From the NCBI GenBank assembly GCA_003282965.1, contig QBYF01000001.1, forward strand, positions 165,236-229,235: a stretch of DNA of 64,000 nucleotides, in the 5' to 3' direction. The stretch is from Pelagibacteraceae bacterium AG-325-E13 (GTDB lineage Bacteria; Pseudomonadota; Alphaproteobacteria; Pelagibacterales; Pelagibacteraceae). The notes below the pieces were generated by a model. The model was given only the letters and a program-made list of their open reading frames with translations. It was not told the origin of the DNA and did not search any database. Shown here piece by piece: positions 36,352 to 45,206 of the stretch. The first letter of the stretch is position 1, and each line of letters starts with the position of its first letter. The position numbers were made by a program, and so were the translations under genes.

Positions 36352-36854
36352 GTAAAAAGTTTTGACTTAATAACCATAAATATGATTAAAGTTAATACAA
36401 CATAAAAGCCTGCAATAACATCATCCATAATAACACCAAAACTATTTTTAAACTTTTTATCAAAAAAGTTTACTGGGAATGGTTTTTTTATATCGAAGAA
36501 TCTAAATAAAATAAAAATATATATATAAAATAAAATAGCTTCTTTAGAGTCTTTGTTGGTTCCGTGTGCTATTTCATAAAGATAAATAGGTATTGATTGT
36601 CCAATCACTTCATCAATAACTACTTCTTTTGGATCTTTGTTAGGGATTTCTTTTATATAATTTGCAATTGCTAGAAAGGAATAAAGAAATATTGCTATTA
36701 ATATTATTAAGATAGTAGCTTTAGATAAATTTAAAATATGGAATGAACTAAATAATAATACAGTAGTGACTAATGAAGTCATTGTGCCAGGAGCATATCT
36801 AATAGTTCCAATGCCAAAAAAAGTTACAAATAAAAAATTTATATTCTTAATCAT
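36348..36854 (-). CDS. pgpA: Phosphatidylglycerophosphatase A
   Basis: PgpA removes the phosphate from phosphatidylglycerophosphate to give phosphatidylglycerol. The family start FFGIGTIRYAPGTMTSLVTT is clear, followed by DPKEVVIDEVIGQSIP with the metal-binding Asp/Glu, RFFDIKKPFPVNFFDKKFKN and GVIMDDVIAGFYVV. Four hydrophobic segments over 168 residues fit. It overlaps ispDF by eight bases and cinA by four, forming a tight ispDF-pgpA-pncC operon. Confidence 0.96.
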   Translation of the reverse strand: MIKNINFLFVTFFGIGTIRYAPGTMTSLVTTVLLFSSFHILNLSKATILIILIAIFLYSFLAIANYIKEIPNKDPKEVVIDEVIGQSIPIYLYEIAHGTNKDSKEAILFYIYIFILFRFFDIKKPFPVNFFDKKFKNSFGVIMDDVIAGFYVVLTLIIFMVIKSKLFT

Positions 36855-37992
36855 ATTTGATTACTGAAGTTATTACTTCACAAGCAATAGCTTTTTCTTT
36901 TCCAACAACACCTAATTTTTCTGTTGTTTTACCTTTTATATTAATTTGATTTTTTGAAATTTCACAAAGTTTAGCAATATTGTCTATCATTTTTTTTTTA
37001 AATTTTTTAATTTTTGGAGTTTGAGTAATAATATTAATATCAATATTATTTATAAAATAACCTTTTTCTTTTATTTTTTCTATTACTTCTCGAAGCAAAA
37101 TTGTTGATCTTATATTTTTAAATTTTTTACTTTTATCTGAAAACATCTGACCTATATCTCCCATTTTACAAGCTCCAAGAATTGCATCAGTAATTGAATG
37201 TAATACTGGATCACCATCTGAATGACCTAGTGTGCCTAAAGGTGATTTAATTTTTAATCCTGCTAAATAAAGTTTTCTTTTTGGAACTAATCTATGAACA
37301 TCAAAACCTATTCCAACGCTTTGATTAGATTTATAAATATTTTTTAAATATTCAAAATCAGATTGATCTGTAATTTTAAAATTATTTTTATCGCCTTCTA
37401 TGAATTTTATTCCATCTAAATTCATATATAATGAAATATCGTCATCTTTATATTTTCCAGAATTAGTTTTGTGTAATTGATAAATTTCTTTAAAATTGAA
37501 AGCTTGCGGAGTTTGCGTAAGAAATAAATTATCTCTACTTTTACCTAAAATATATTCATTTAAGCTAGAGTCTATTTTTTGTTTTATAGCATCCTGAATT
37601 TCTATTTTTGGAACTACAGCTCTACAATTTTTCATGTTTTTTATAATTGAATGAAATAATTTCAGTGAGAAGTTTGGTCTCGCAACATCATGAATTAGAA
37701 CTTTTGAGACACCATTTGTATTGTTTAAATATTTTAATGCATTAAATGTTGATTGTTGTCTAGTTTTTCCACCTAGAACTATTTTAATATTTTTAAGGTT
37801 TAGAGATTTGACTCGTTTTGAATCTTTTTTATTATAGACAAGTACTATCTTTTTTATTTGTTTAAATTTACGTACTTTATGGATATTAATTTCTATTAAT
37901 GATTTACCAGCAATTTTTTGATAAGGTTTGCCTATATTAGACCTAAATCTATGGCTATTACCCCCTGCTAGAATGATTAAACAAAAACTCAT
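36847..37992 (-). CDS. ispDF: Bifunctional IspD/IspF enzyme of the MEP pathway
   Basis: A fusion of 2-C-methylerythritol 4-phosphate cytidylyltransferase (residues ~1-220) and MECDP synthase (~224-381), non-consecutive steps of isoprenoid synthesis. The IspD half starts with LIILAGGNSHRFRSNIGKPY and has VLIHDVARPNFS. The IspF half starts GIGFDVHRLVPKRKLYLAGL, with LGHSDGDPVLHSITDAILGA and TTEKLGVVGKEKAIACEV. Fusion is common in alphaproteobacteria. The divergent ntrY start is 48 bp away. Confidence 0.97.
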   Translation of the reverse strand: MSFCLIILAGGNSHRFRSNIGKPYQKIAGKSLIEINIHKVRKFKQIKKIVLVYNKKDSKRVKSLNLKNIKIVLGGKTRQQSTFNALKYLNNTNGVSKVLIHDVARPNFSLKLFHSIIKNMKNCRAVVPKIEIQDAIKQKIDSSLNEYILGKSRDNLFLTQTPQAFNFKEIYQLHKTNSGKYKDDDISLYMNLDGIKFIEGDKNNFKITDQSDFEYLKNIYKSNQSVGIGFDVHRLVPKRKLYLAGLKIKSPLGTLGHSDGDPVLHSITDAILGACKMGDIGQMFSDKSKKFKNIRSTILLREVIEKIKEKGYFINNIDINIITQTPKIKKFKKKMIDNIAKLCEISKNQINIKGKTTEKLGVVGKEKAIACEVITSVIKYD

Positions 37993-38040
37993 GTTATAAA
38001 CTTATATTATATTTATATGAATAATTAACGCTTATTTAAA

Positions 38041-39822
38041 ATGTTTAAAATTATAAAAAACTTTAATTGGATTATTTTATCTTCATTTTTATGTATTTTC
38101 ATGGGGATTGTAACATTTTTAACCTTTATTAATGAAGGATTTGTTCCTTTAACAGATCAAAATTTACAAGCTCTATTAATTATTGATATATTTTTATTAC
38201 TAATCTTTTTTACTTTAATTTTCAAAAACTTTTATAGATTTTATTATACAGGCAAAAAAAACAAAACAGGTTCTCAAACAAATTTAAAATATATTTCAAT
38301 ATTTTCAGTTTTTACTTTAATCCCGTCTTTAGTAGTTGCTGTATTTTCATTATTTCTTTTCAATTTTGGTATTCAAAATTATTTTGATAAACAGATTACA
38401 AATGCAGTCAATAATTCATATGACGTTGCTAAAAATTATTTAGATGAAAGTAAAAAAAATGTAAAGTCAGATATAATTTTAATGAGCGTAGGTTTAAATA
38501 GGGCCTCAGTTTTTTATTATTCAAATCCAAATAGATTTAAGGCAATTATGAAGTCAGAGAAAATTTTAAGAAGAGTTGATGATATTTATCTGATAGACGG
38601 TTTGGGAAATATATTAATATCTGATGTTAGAGATATTACAGATCAATTTGTTTTACCTTCTGATGAAAATTACGATGAAGCCCTTGAGGGAAGACAAGTT
38701 TTTATTACTAATAATTTAGAAAATAAAACAACTGTGATGACTAAATTGACTTCTCTAGTTGATACTTATTTATATATTTCAAGAAATATTGATCCTGAAA
38801 TTTTAAGATATTTAAATGAAACTGAAGAAGCTGTAAGTTTTTACTATTCAGTTGAAAATAGTCAAACAGGCATTAAAGTAACTTTTGCTATAATTTATAT
38901 AATAGTAGTTACTTTATTGTTATTTTTATCTACCTCAATAGCAATTACATTTGCATCAAGGTTAACAAAACCTATTATTAATCTAATTGGAGCATCAGAG
39001 GCTATTAGCAAGGGCACTTTAAACATCAAAGTCCCAAACATTGAAACTGATGAAGAGTTTAAACAGCTTAATAATAACTTTAATTTAATGATAGATAGAC
39101 TTAAAAAACAGCAGGATAAATTACTTGCTGCAGAAAGATATGAAGCATGGGAAAGTGTAGCAAGAAAATTAGCCCATGAAATTAAAAACCCTTTAACACC
39201 AATTCAATTATCTATAGATCGCTTAAGAGATAAATATTCATCTAAATTAAATAACGATTCTGTAGATTTCGAGAAATACTTAGAAACAATTAATAGACAG
39301 ATAAAAGACATTGAGAGTTTAGTTAACGAATTCTCAAACTTTGCGAGAATGCCAAGACCGGTATTTAAACAGATTAATATTGTTGATGTAATAAGTAGGT
39401 CTTTAGATTTTATTAAAATGTCATCAAAAAATTCAATAAATTTTCATACAAATCATAAAAGATTAATAATAAAGGGCGATGCTGAGCAACTAAATCGAGT
39501 ATTTATTAATTTAATTAAAAACTCTGAAGAGGCTTTTTTAGATTTAATTAAAAAAACCCCTAATTTTAAAGGTAAAATTGACATAGAAATTATTAGCAAT
39601 AATGACTATATAGTGATTAGATTGACAGACAATGGTACAGGTATATCAGATACAAAAAAAGTAATGACGCCTTATTTTACCACTAAGACAAAAGGAACTG
39701 GTTTAGGATTACCTATTGTTAGTAAGATTATTAACGAACATTCAGGTGATTTTTTATTAAAAAACAATAAAGATGGTGATGGAGTTAACATTGAAATTTC
39801 GTTTCCGAAAATAAATGCATAA
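38041..39822 (+). CDS. ntrY: Nitrogen regulation sensor histidine kinase NtrY
   Basis: Membrane sensor kinase of the NtrYX system. Three N-terminal helices (residues ~9-30, 43-62, 84-108) are followed by an extracytoplasmic region, a fourth helix (~281-303), and a HAMP segment beginning SRLTKPIINLIGASEAISKG. The HisKA phospho-acceptor box LAHEIKNPLTPIQLSIDRLR is near residue 380, and ATPase boxes are NLIKNSEEAF, LTDNGTGISD and TKGTGLGLPIVSKI. Length 593, shorter than typical NtrY; a PAS domain is not obvious. It overlaps ntrX by eight bases; ntrBC are absent upstream. Confidence 0.95.
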   Translation: MFKIIKNFNWIILSSFLCIFMGIVTFLTFINEGFVPLTDQNLQALLIIDIFLLLIFFTLIFKNFYRFYYTGKKNKTGSQTNLKYISIFSVFTLIPSLVVAVFSLFLFNFGIQNYFDKQITNAVNNSYDVAKNYLDESKKNVKSDIILMSVGLNRASVFYYSNPNRFKAIMKSEKILRRVDDIYLIDGLGNILISDVRDITDQFVLPSDENYDEALEGRQVFITNNLENKTTVMTKLTSLVDTYLYISRNIDPEILRYLNETEEAVSFYYSVENSQTGIKVTFAIIYIIVVTLLLFLSTSIAITFASRLTKPIINLIGASEAISKGTLNIKVPNIETDEEFKQLNNNFNLMIDRLKKQQDKLLAAERYEAWESVARKLAHEIKNPLTPIQLSIDRLRDKYSSKLNNDSVDFEKYLETINRQIKDIESLVNEFSNFARMPRPVFKQINIVDVISRSLDFIKMSSKNSINFHTNHKRLIIKGDAEQLNRVFINLIKNSEEAFLDLIKKTPNFKGKIDIEIISNNDYIVIRLTDNGTGISDTKKVMTPYFTTKTKGTGLGLPIVSKIINEHSGDFLLKNNKDGDGVNIEISFPKINA

Positions 39823-41182
39823 AGACGTACTAGTTATTGACGATAATCCGGACATACGCTTTTTAATATGTAATATTTTAAAAGAGCAAAATTTTGATGT
39901 TCGCTCAGCAGCTAATTTTGATCAAGCGGTATTAGAAATTAATAAGAAATTACCTGATTTAGCTGTTATAGATATAAAATTAGATAAAGCTGATAAAGAT
40001 GGCATAGATCTTCTAAAATTAATTATAAGTAAGAATAAATTAACCCCAGTCATAATGATTTCAGGTCATGCTACAGTACAAATAGCTGTTGAAGCAATAA
40101 GGTTGGGAGCTTATGAATTTATTGAAAAACCATTTTCTACAGAAAAAATACTGAATTATGTCAATAGGGCCTTAGAAAATGCCTCATTAAAAAAAGAAAA
40201 AGATTTTATAGAAAATAAACTATTTCATTCATTTGAATTAATAGGAAAAAGTTCATCGATTATAAAAATTAAAAAAATTATAGAAAAACTTTCCACATCA
40301 GAAAGTAGAATTTTAATCTCAGGGCCCACAGGATCAGGAAAAGAATTAGTTGCAAGAAAGATACATAAAAATTCAGGAAGATCAAAGCAACCTTTTGTTA
40401 TTTTAAATGCTGCGTTGTTAAAAGAAAAAACTTATGAAAAAGAATTATTTGGTGAGGAATTTGAAGATGGAAATGTTTCGTTTGGAGCTCTCGAGAGGGC
40501 AAATAAGGGGACATTATTGATTGATGAAGTCTCCGAAATTCCTTTCGAAACTCAGGCTAATGTTTTAAGAGTTTTAATTGATCAAAAATTTAAAAGATTA
40601 AATGGATCTAAATACATAAATGTAAACATTCGTTTAATTTCGTCTACTTCAAAAAATCTAAATGAGCTAGTTGAGATAGAAAAATTTAGAGAGGATTTGT
40701 TTCATAGATTAAATGTCGTACCTATTGAACTTACATCACTTAGTTCTAGAACCGAAGATATTCCTTTGTTAATTAAATACTTTAAAGAAAAACTTTCTGA
40801 AATAAATGGGGTCCATGAACCGAAAATAGATATTAAAAACGACAATTTGTATACTTATAGTTGGCCAGGAAATGTTAGAGAATTAAGAAATTTAGTAGAG
40901 AGGGTAACAATTTTATCTGCTAACGAAAGTAAAGAAAATATAAATAAACTATTGGATGATATTTTATCTTCTACTAAATCATTAGAAAACGATCAATCTT
41001 TAATAGAAAAATCTTTCTCATCACCTTTAAAAGAGGCACGAGAGCATTTTGAAAAAGAATATCTAACAACACAACTAAAAAAAAATCACGGCAACATTTC
41101 TAAAACTGCAGATTTTATTGGAATGGAAAGATCTGCACTTCATAGAAAATTAAAATCTCTAGGAATTAAAGGTATCAACTAA
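39815..41182 (+). CDS. ntrX: Response regulator NtrX, AAA+ enhancer-binding family
   Basis: The receiver domain has VLVIDDNPDIRF and the phospho-acceptor Asp in LAVIDIKLDKADKDGIDLL, with MISGHATVQIAVEAIRLGAY and EKPF. The AAA+ domain shows Walker A SGPTGSGKELVARKIH (~residue 168) and Walker B GTLLIDEVSEIPFETQA. The GAFTGA loop that contacts sigma-54 is replaced by EEFEDGNVSFGALERA. A Fis-type helix-turn-helix ends the protein (ISKTADFIGMERSALHRKLK). At 455 residues it is normal for NtrX. Likely a DNA-binding regulator not acting through sigma-54 (inference). Confidence 0.95.
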   Translation: MHKDVLVIDDNPDIRFLICNILKEQNFDVRSAANFDQAVLEINKKLPDLAVIDIKLDKADKDGIDLLKLIISKNKLTPVIMISGHATVQIAVEAIRLGAYEFIEKPFSTEKILNYVNRALENASLKKEKDFIENKLFHSFELIGKSSSIIKIKKIIEKLSTSESRILISGPTGSGKELVARKIHKNSGRSKQPFVILNAALLKEKTYEKELFGEEFEDGNVSFGALERANKGTLLIDEVSEIPFETQANVLRVLIDQKFKRLNGSKYINVNIRLISSTSKNLNELVEIEKFREDLFHRLNVVPIELTSLSSRTEDIPLLIKYFKEKLSEINGVHEPKIDIKNDNLYTYSWPGNVRELRNLVERVTILSANESKENINKLLDDILSSTKSLENDQSLIEKSFSSPLKEAREHFEKEYLTTQLKKNHGNISKTADFIGMERSALHRKLKSLGIKGIN

Positions 41183-41183
41183 A

Positions 41184-42557
41184 ATGAATATAATAATTTG
41201 TGGAGCCGGCAAGGTAGGCTTTTCAATTAGTAAACAATTATCTGCTCAAGGACATTCAGTGACCGTTATTGATCAATCTTCGGAAGACATTAAAAAGATT
41301 AATGATACTCAAGATGTCAAAGGGATTGTTGGAAGAGCAACGTTACCAACTGTTTTAGAGAATGCTGGGGCAGAAAAAGCGGATATGGTTATCGCAGTAA
41401 CTAGGAATGACGAAACTAATATGATTGTATGTCAGCTTGCTAGCTCACTCTTTAATATTTCGAAAAAAGTTGCACGAATTAGAACTAAAGATTTTTTAGA
41501 GGGAAAATGGGGTAAGCTTTACAATAAATCTAACATTCCAATTGATGTAATTATATCTCCAGAACTAGAAGTTGCTAAATCTTTGTACAGAAGATTAGAG
41601 GCTCCAGGAGCATTAGACAATGTTCCTTTTGGGAATGGGAAAGTTAAAATGCTAGAAATTTCAATTGAAAAAAATTGTCCAATTAAAAATATACCATTAA
41701 AAGATCTAACAAAAAAATTTCCAGACTTTAAAGCAAAAGTTCTAGGGGCTTTACGAAAGGAAAAATTTATATATCTTAAAAAAAATGACAAAATGCTCGA
41801 AGATGATAATGTTTATGTTGTTGTAAGTAGCGATCAATTAAACCCAATACTTAAAGCATTTGGTCACGAAGAAAAAACTGCAAAAAATATTTTAATCATA
41901 GGAGGAGGTAATATTGGTTTAAATTTAGCTAAAATGCTTGAGGCAAATATTGAAGATATTAGAATTAAAATAATTGAAAAAGATAAAAAAAGAGCTGAAG
42001 AAATTGCTAATGAACTATCTTCATCAATTGTAATTAATGGAGACGCTTTAGATGAAGATATTCTTAAAGAAGCAAATTTAGAGGACTCGGAAACAGTTTT
42101 AGCATTAACTAATGATGATGAAAATAATATGATGGCTTGTGTGCTAGCAGAAAAAGCAGGACTTAAAAAAAGAACAATAGCCATTGTGAACAAAACAAAT
42201 TACAACTTATTACAAGATTCATTGAATATAGATGATCTTGTTGATCCGAGAATGACAACAGTTTCAAGAATTATGGAACATGTTCACCGCGGAACAATCG
42301 GAACAGTTTATTCACTTCTCGATGGAGAATATGAATTTATAGAAGCAAAGATTTTAGAAAAATCTGAGTTATTAAACAAAAAAATTAGAGACTCAAATTT
42401 GCCAGATGATATAAGAATAGGTGCAATAGTTAGAAAAGATCAAGTTATTATACCCGGATCAAACTTTATTTTCGAAAAGAATGATTTAGTAGTTTTTCTT
42501 GCAAAAAGAGAGCAGCTAAAAGAAGTTGAAAGTATTTTTAGTATTAGCTCCATCTAA
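41184..42557 (+). CDS. trkA: Trk potassium uptake regulatory subunit TrkA
   Basis: Cytoplasmic NAD(H)-binding gating subunit of the Trk potassium channel. Two RCK repeats are visible: the first starts MNIIICGAGKVGFSISKQLS with acidic VTVIDQSS, and the second starts ILIIGGGNIGLNLAKMLEAN with IKIIEKDKKRAEEIA. Each is followed by a TrkA_C domain; the second ends IIPGSNFIFEKNDLVVFLA. Length 457 is standard. It is one base from ntrX and directly before trkH. The minus-strand ORFs inside are shadows. Confidence 0.97.
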   Translation: MNIIICGAGKVGFSISKQLSAQGHSVTVIDQSSEDIKKINDTQDVKGIVGRATLPTVLENAGAEKADMVIAVTRNDETNMIVCQLASSLFNISKKVARIRTKDFLEGKWGKLYNKSNIPIDVIISPELEVAKSLYRRLEAPGALDNVPFGNGKVKMLEISIEKNCPIKNIPLKDLTKKFPDFKAKVLGALRKEKFIYLKKNDKMLEDDNVYVVVSSDQLNPILKAFGHEEKTAKNILIIGGGNIGLNLAKMLEANIEDIRIKIIEKDKKRAEEIANELSSSIVINGDALDEDILKEANLEDSETVLALTNDDENNMMACVLAEKAGLKKRTIAIVNKTNYNLLQDSLNIDDLVDPRMTTVSRIMEHVHRGTIGTVYSLLDGEYEFIEAKILEKSELLNKKIRDSNLPDDIRIGAIVRKDQVIIPGSNFIFEKNDLVVFLAKREQLKEVESIFSISSI

Positions 42558-42559
42558 TA

Positions 42560-43972
42560 ATGAATTTTAAAGGTATCAGTTATTATTTAAGTTTATTTTG
42601 CTTTCCTATAAGTATCTTATCTTTTATTAATATTTTATATTCTTCTTATTTTGATTATTTTTTAAGTATTAATTCTTACATAATTGCCCTAATTCTATCT
42701 TTATTAATTAGTTTAGCACTTTTTTTTATTGGAAAAAAAACTATTAAAAAAATTAATTTCATAGAACAATTAATTTTAATAATTTTAGTTTACTTACTAG
42801 TTTCTTTTTTTATAGCTTTACCCTTCTACTTAAGTAACTATCAAGTTACTTTTTTAAATTCTTATTTTGAAGCCATTTCAGGTATTACTGGAACAGGCTT
42901 TTCAATTTTTAAAAATATCAGATATCTTGATCCAACTTTGATATTATGGAGATCTTCTTCTCAGTGGTTGGGAGGTTTGTATTTTCTATTTTTTTTGATT
43001 TTGATTTTCTCTAATAAACAATTTAATTACAAAATGAATGATTTAACTTATTCAGGAGATGGCAATATTAACTCAGAGTCAAATATAAAAGACTTATTAT
43101 TAAAGATTTTTATTTTGTATTCTGTATCGAGTTTAGTAATTTTCTTGTTCTTAAATATTTCAGGAATAAGAATGTTCAATTCTTTAAATTTAAGCATGAG
43201 TTTAATTTCTTTAGGTGGATTTTTACCCACCAATTCACTTGACAGAATAATTAAATCAAATCCACAAAAATTAATATTGATATTTTCTTTGCTTATTTCG
43301 ATGTTAAATTTTTTCTTGATCCTTAATATTTTTCAAAAAAGAATAATTATTCGAGATCATAAAGAAGATCTATATCTTGTTTTGATATCTTTTATTTTTA
43401 TTTTGCTTATTTATTTAAGTGGCTATAGTGGATTAGATATAGTTATTAGTGTTTTAAGTAGTTTAAGTAATTCAGGCCTATCCTTAATGAGTTCTAATAA
43501 TAATTTAAGTTTATTCTTTATATTAATCACAATAGTAGGAGGATCTTTAATTTCAAATTCATCTGGAATTAAATTTATGAGAATTTATATTCTTCTAAAA
43601 ACTGTTTTTGCAGAAATAATAAAATTAGTAAGTCCGAATAGTATAATCAATAAAAGTATTTTTAACTCTGAAAAGAAAATTACAGATGAAAATATAAAAA
43701 TTTCTTTTTTAATTTTTATTTCTTTTTTTATAAGTTTATTTATTCTTTCAGGTATTTTAATTTTTGATAATATCGATTTCGAAAAATCATTTAAACTATC
43801 AATTTTAACAATTACTAACACGACAACCTCTGCCATGTTTGGAATGGAGAGCATGGATTTCATAAATTTACTAACAACTTCTAAATTAAGTATGATTATG
43901 TTTATGATTATTGGAAAAATTGAGCTAATATCAATTTTTTTAATTATCAAAAAAATATTTTTTAAAGATTAG
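42560..43972 (+). CDS. trkH: Trk-type potassium channel subunit TrkH
   Basis: Polytopic channel protein with the four M1-P-M2 repeats of the Trk/Ktr family. The pore loops contain SGITGTGFSIFKNI and LRSSSQWLGGLYFLF-like (WRSSSQWLGGLYFLFF), SLGGFLPTNSL, SLSNSGLSLM and TNTTTSAMFG; the selectivity-filter glycines are in the expected places. Hydrophobic helices cover most of the 470 residues. Its order after trkA makes a complete TrkAH system under the same run as ntrYX. Confidence 0.95.
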   Translation: MNFKGISYYLSLFCFPISILSFINILYSSYFDYFLSINSYIIALILSLLISLALFFIGKKTIKKINFIEQLILIILVYLLVSFFIALPFYLSNYQVTFLNSYFEAISGITGTGFSIFKNIRYLDPTLILWRSSSQWLGGLYFLFFLILIFSNKQFNYKMNDLTYSGDGNINSESNIKDLLLKIFILYSVSSLVIFLFLNISGIRMFNSLNLSMSLISLGGFLPTNSLDRIIKSNPQKLILIFSLLISMLNFFLILNIFQKRIIIRDHKEDLYLVLISFIFILLIYLSGYSGLDIVISVLSSLSNSGLSLMSSNNNLSLFFILITIVGGSLISNSSGIKFMRIYILLKTVFAEIIKLVSPNSIINKSIFNSEKKITDENIKISFLIFISFFISLFILSGILIFDNIDFEKSFKLSILTITNTTTSAMFGMESMDFINLLTTSKLSMIMFMIIGKIELISIFLIIKKIFFKD

Positions 43973-43973
43973 T

Positions 43974-45020
43974 ATGTCTAAAATTGTGATTATAGGTGCT
44001 GGAGCCATGGGATCTGCTTTCTCTCTTCCCTGTTTAGACAATAATCATGATGTAAACATTATTGGCACACATCTAGAAAATGAATTTATTGATAATTTAA
44101 AAAAAAATAACAACTTTCACCCAGGTTTAAATACCAAAATTCCTGACAAAATTAAATTTTTTAAATTTGAAAAGTTTAATGAAATTCTTAAATCTAATGT
44201 GGATTTGATTGTTTTAGGAATAAGTTCTAAAGGAATTGACTGGTCAGCAGATGAATTAAGCAAAGTTTTTAAGGTTAGCAATATGCCTAATTTGCTTATG
44301 TTAACTAAGGGTTTGAGTATAAACGAAAACAAATATGAACTTTTAGTTAATAAACTTAAAAGATTGTTATTATCAAAAGGTATATCTAAAATTAATATCT
44401 CAGCTGTTGGCGGACCTTGCTTGGCAGCAGGTTTGGCGAATAGAATTCATAGTAGCGTTGTAATAGCTAATGAAGAAATTCAAACTGCAAAGAAAATAGC
44501 TGATATGCTAAACACTAATTATTATCACACTTCCTATTCTAATGATTTAAATGGAGTAGAAGTTTCAGCAGCAATAAAAAATATTTTTTCAATGGCAGTA
44601 GGAGCTGCAAAAGGCTTAAGTAGCACTAGTGCTTCAGCAGAAGTTAGAGAAAAAAATTATTTAAATACTGCTTCAGCGTTAATTAAACAATCTATTCATG
44701 AGATGGAAATATTTGTTGAACATTTAAATGGTAAAAAAGAAACCGTTAAAGGTTTGGCTGGTTTAGGAGATTTATATGTAAGCTCAGGTGGAGGAAGAAA
44801 CGCAAAAATGGGAGCGTATATAGGTGAAGGATTAACTTTTTCTGAAGCCAAAAAAACTAAAATGAAAAAAGTAACCGTTGAAGGAGCAGACCTTGCAAAT
44901 GAAATAGCCAAAAAAGTTAATCAAGAGTTTGATGAAAAAAAATTACCTTTAATGCTTGGAATGATCAATGCTATTGTTGAAGATAAAAAACTAGAGTTGA
45001 ATTGGGAGTTATTTAGATGA
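43974..45020 (+). CDS. NAD(P)-dependent glycerol-3-phosphate dehydrogenase, GpsA-like
   Basis: A GpsA-family enzyme interconverting sn-glycerol 3-phosphate and DHAP. The Rossmann start is KIVIIGAGAMGSAFSLPC; LMLTKGLSINENKYELL, VGGPCLAAGLANRIHSSVVI, the catalytic Lys in GVEVSAAIKNIFSMAVGAAK and GLAGLGDLYVSSGGGRN follow. The family normally has SGPTFA at the GGPCLA position, so this is a divergent subgroup. Length 348. It heads the glycerol kinase/transporter cluster, so oxidation of glycerol 3-phosphate in catabolism is plausible; a biosynthetic role is the alternative. Whether another gpsA exists elsewhere is not visible. Confidence 0.88.
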   Translation: MSKIVIIGAGAMGSAFSLPCLDNNHDVNIIGTHLENEFIDNLKKNNNFHPGLNTKIPDKIKFFKFEKFNEILKSNVDLIVLGISSKGIDWSADELSKVFKVSNMPNLLMLTKGLSINENKYELLVNKLKRLLLSKGISKINISAVGGPCLAAGLANRIHSSVVIANEEIQTAKKIADMLNTNYYHTSYSNDLNGVEVSAAIKNIFSMAVGAAKGLSSTSASAEVREKNYLNTASALIKQSIHEMEIFVEHLNGKKETVKGLAGLGDLYVSSGGGRNAKMGAYIGEGLTFSEAKKTKMKKVTVEGADLANEIAKKVNQEFDEKKLPLMLGMINAIVEDKKLELNWELFR

Positions 45021-45205
45021 AAAAATTTTTAACAGTATTTTTTATACTAATTTTTCACTCTCAAGTATTTTCAAACGATAACCAAGAATTAAATGTTACT
45101 GATAGCACTTCTGATCAACTCAAAACTTTACAGGATCTTTATGAAGCAGGTACATTAAGTGGGTATGAATATGAAAAAGAAAAAAAAAAAATTTTAAATA
45201 AATAA
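45017..45205 (+). CDS. 62-residue secreted SHOCT-like small protein
   Basis: A signal peptide (residues 1-19, MKKFLTVFFILIFHSQVFS) precedes a short acidic linker and a C-terminal helix pair, LKTLQDLYEAGTLSGYEYEK, resembling the SHOCT domain (a short oligomerisation motif usually at C termini). It overlaps the dehydrogenase gene by four bases (ATGA) and ends one base before glpK, so it belongs to the glycerol unit. Its function is unknown; a periplasmic assembly or tethering role is speculation. Confidence 0.75.
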   Translation: MKKFLTVFFILIFHSQVFSNDNQELNVTDSTSDQLKTLQDLYEAGTLSGYEYEKEKKKILNK

Positions 45206-45206
45206 T

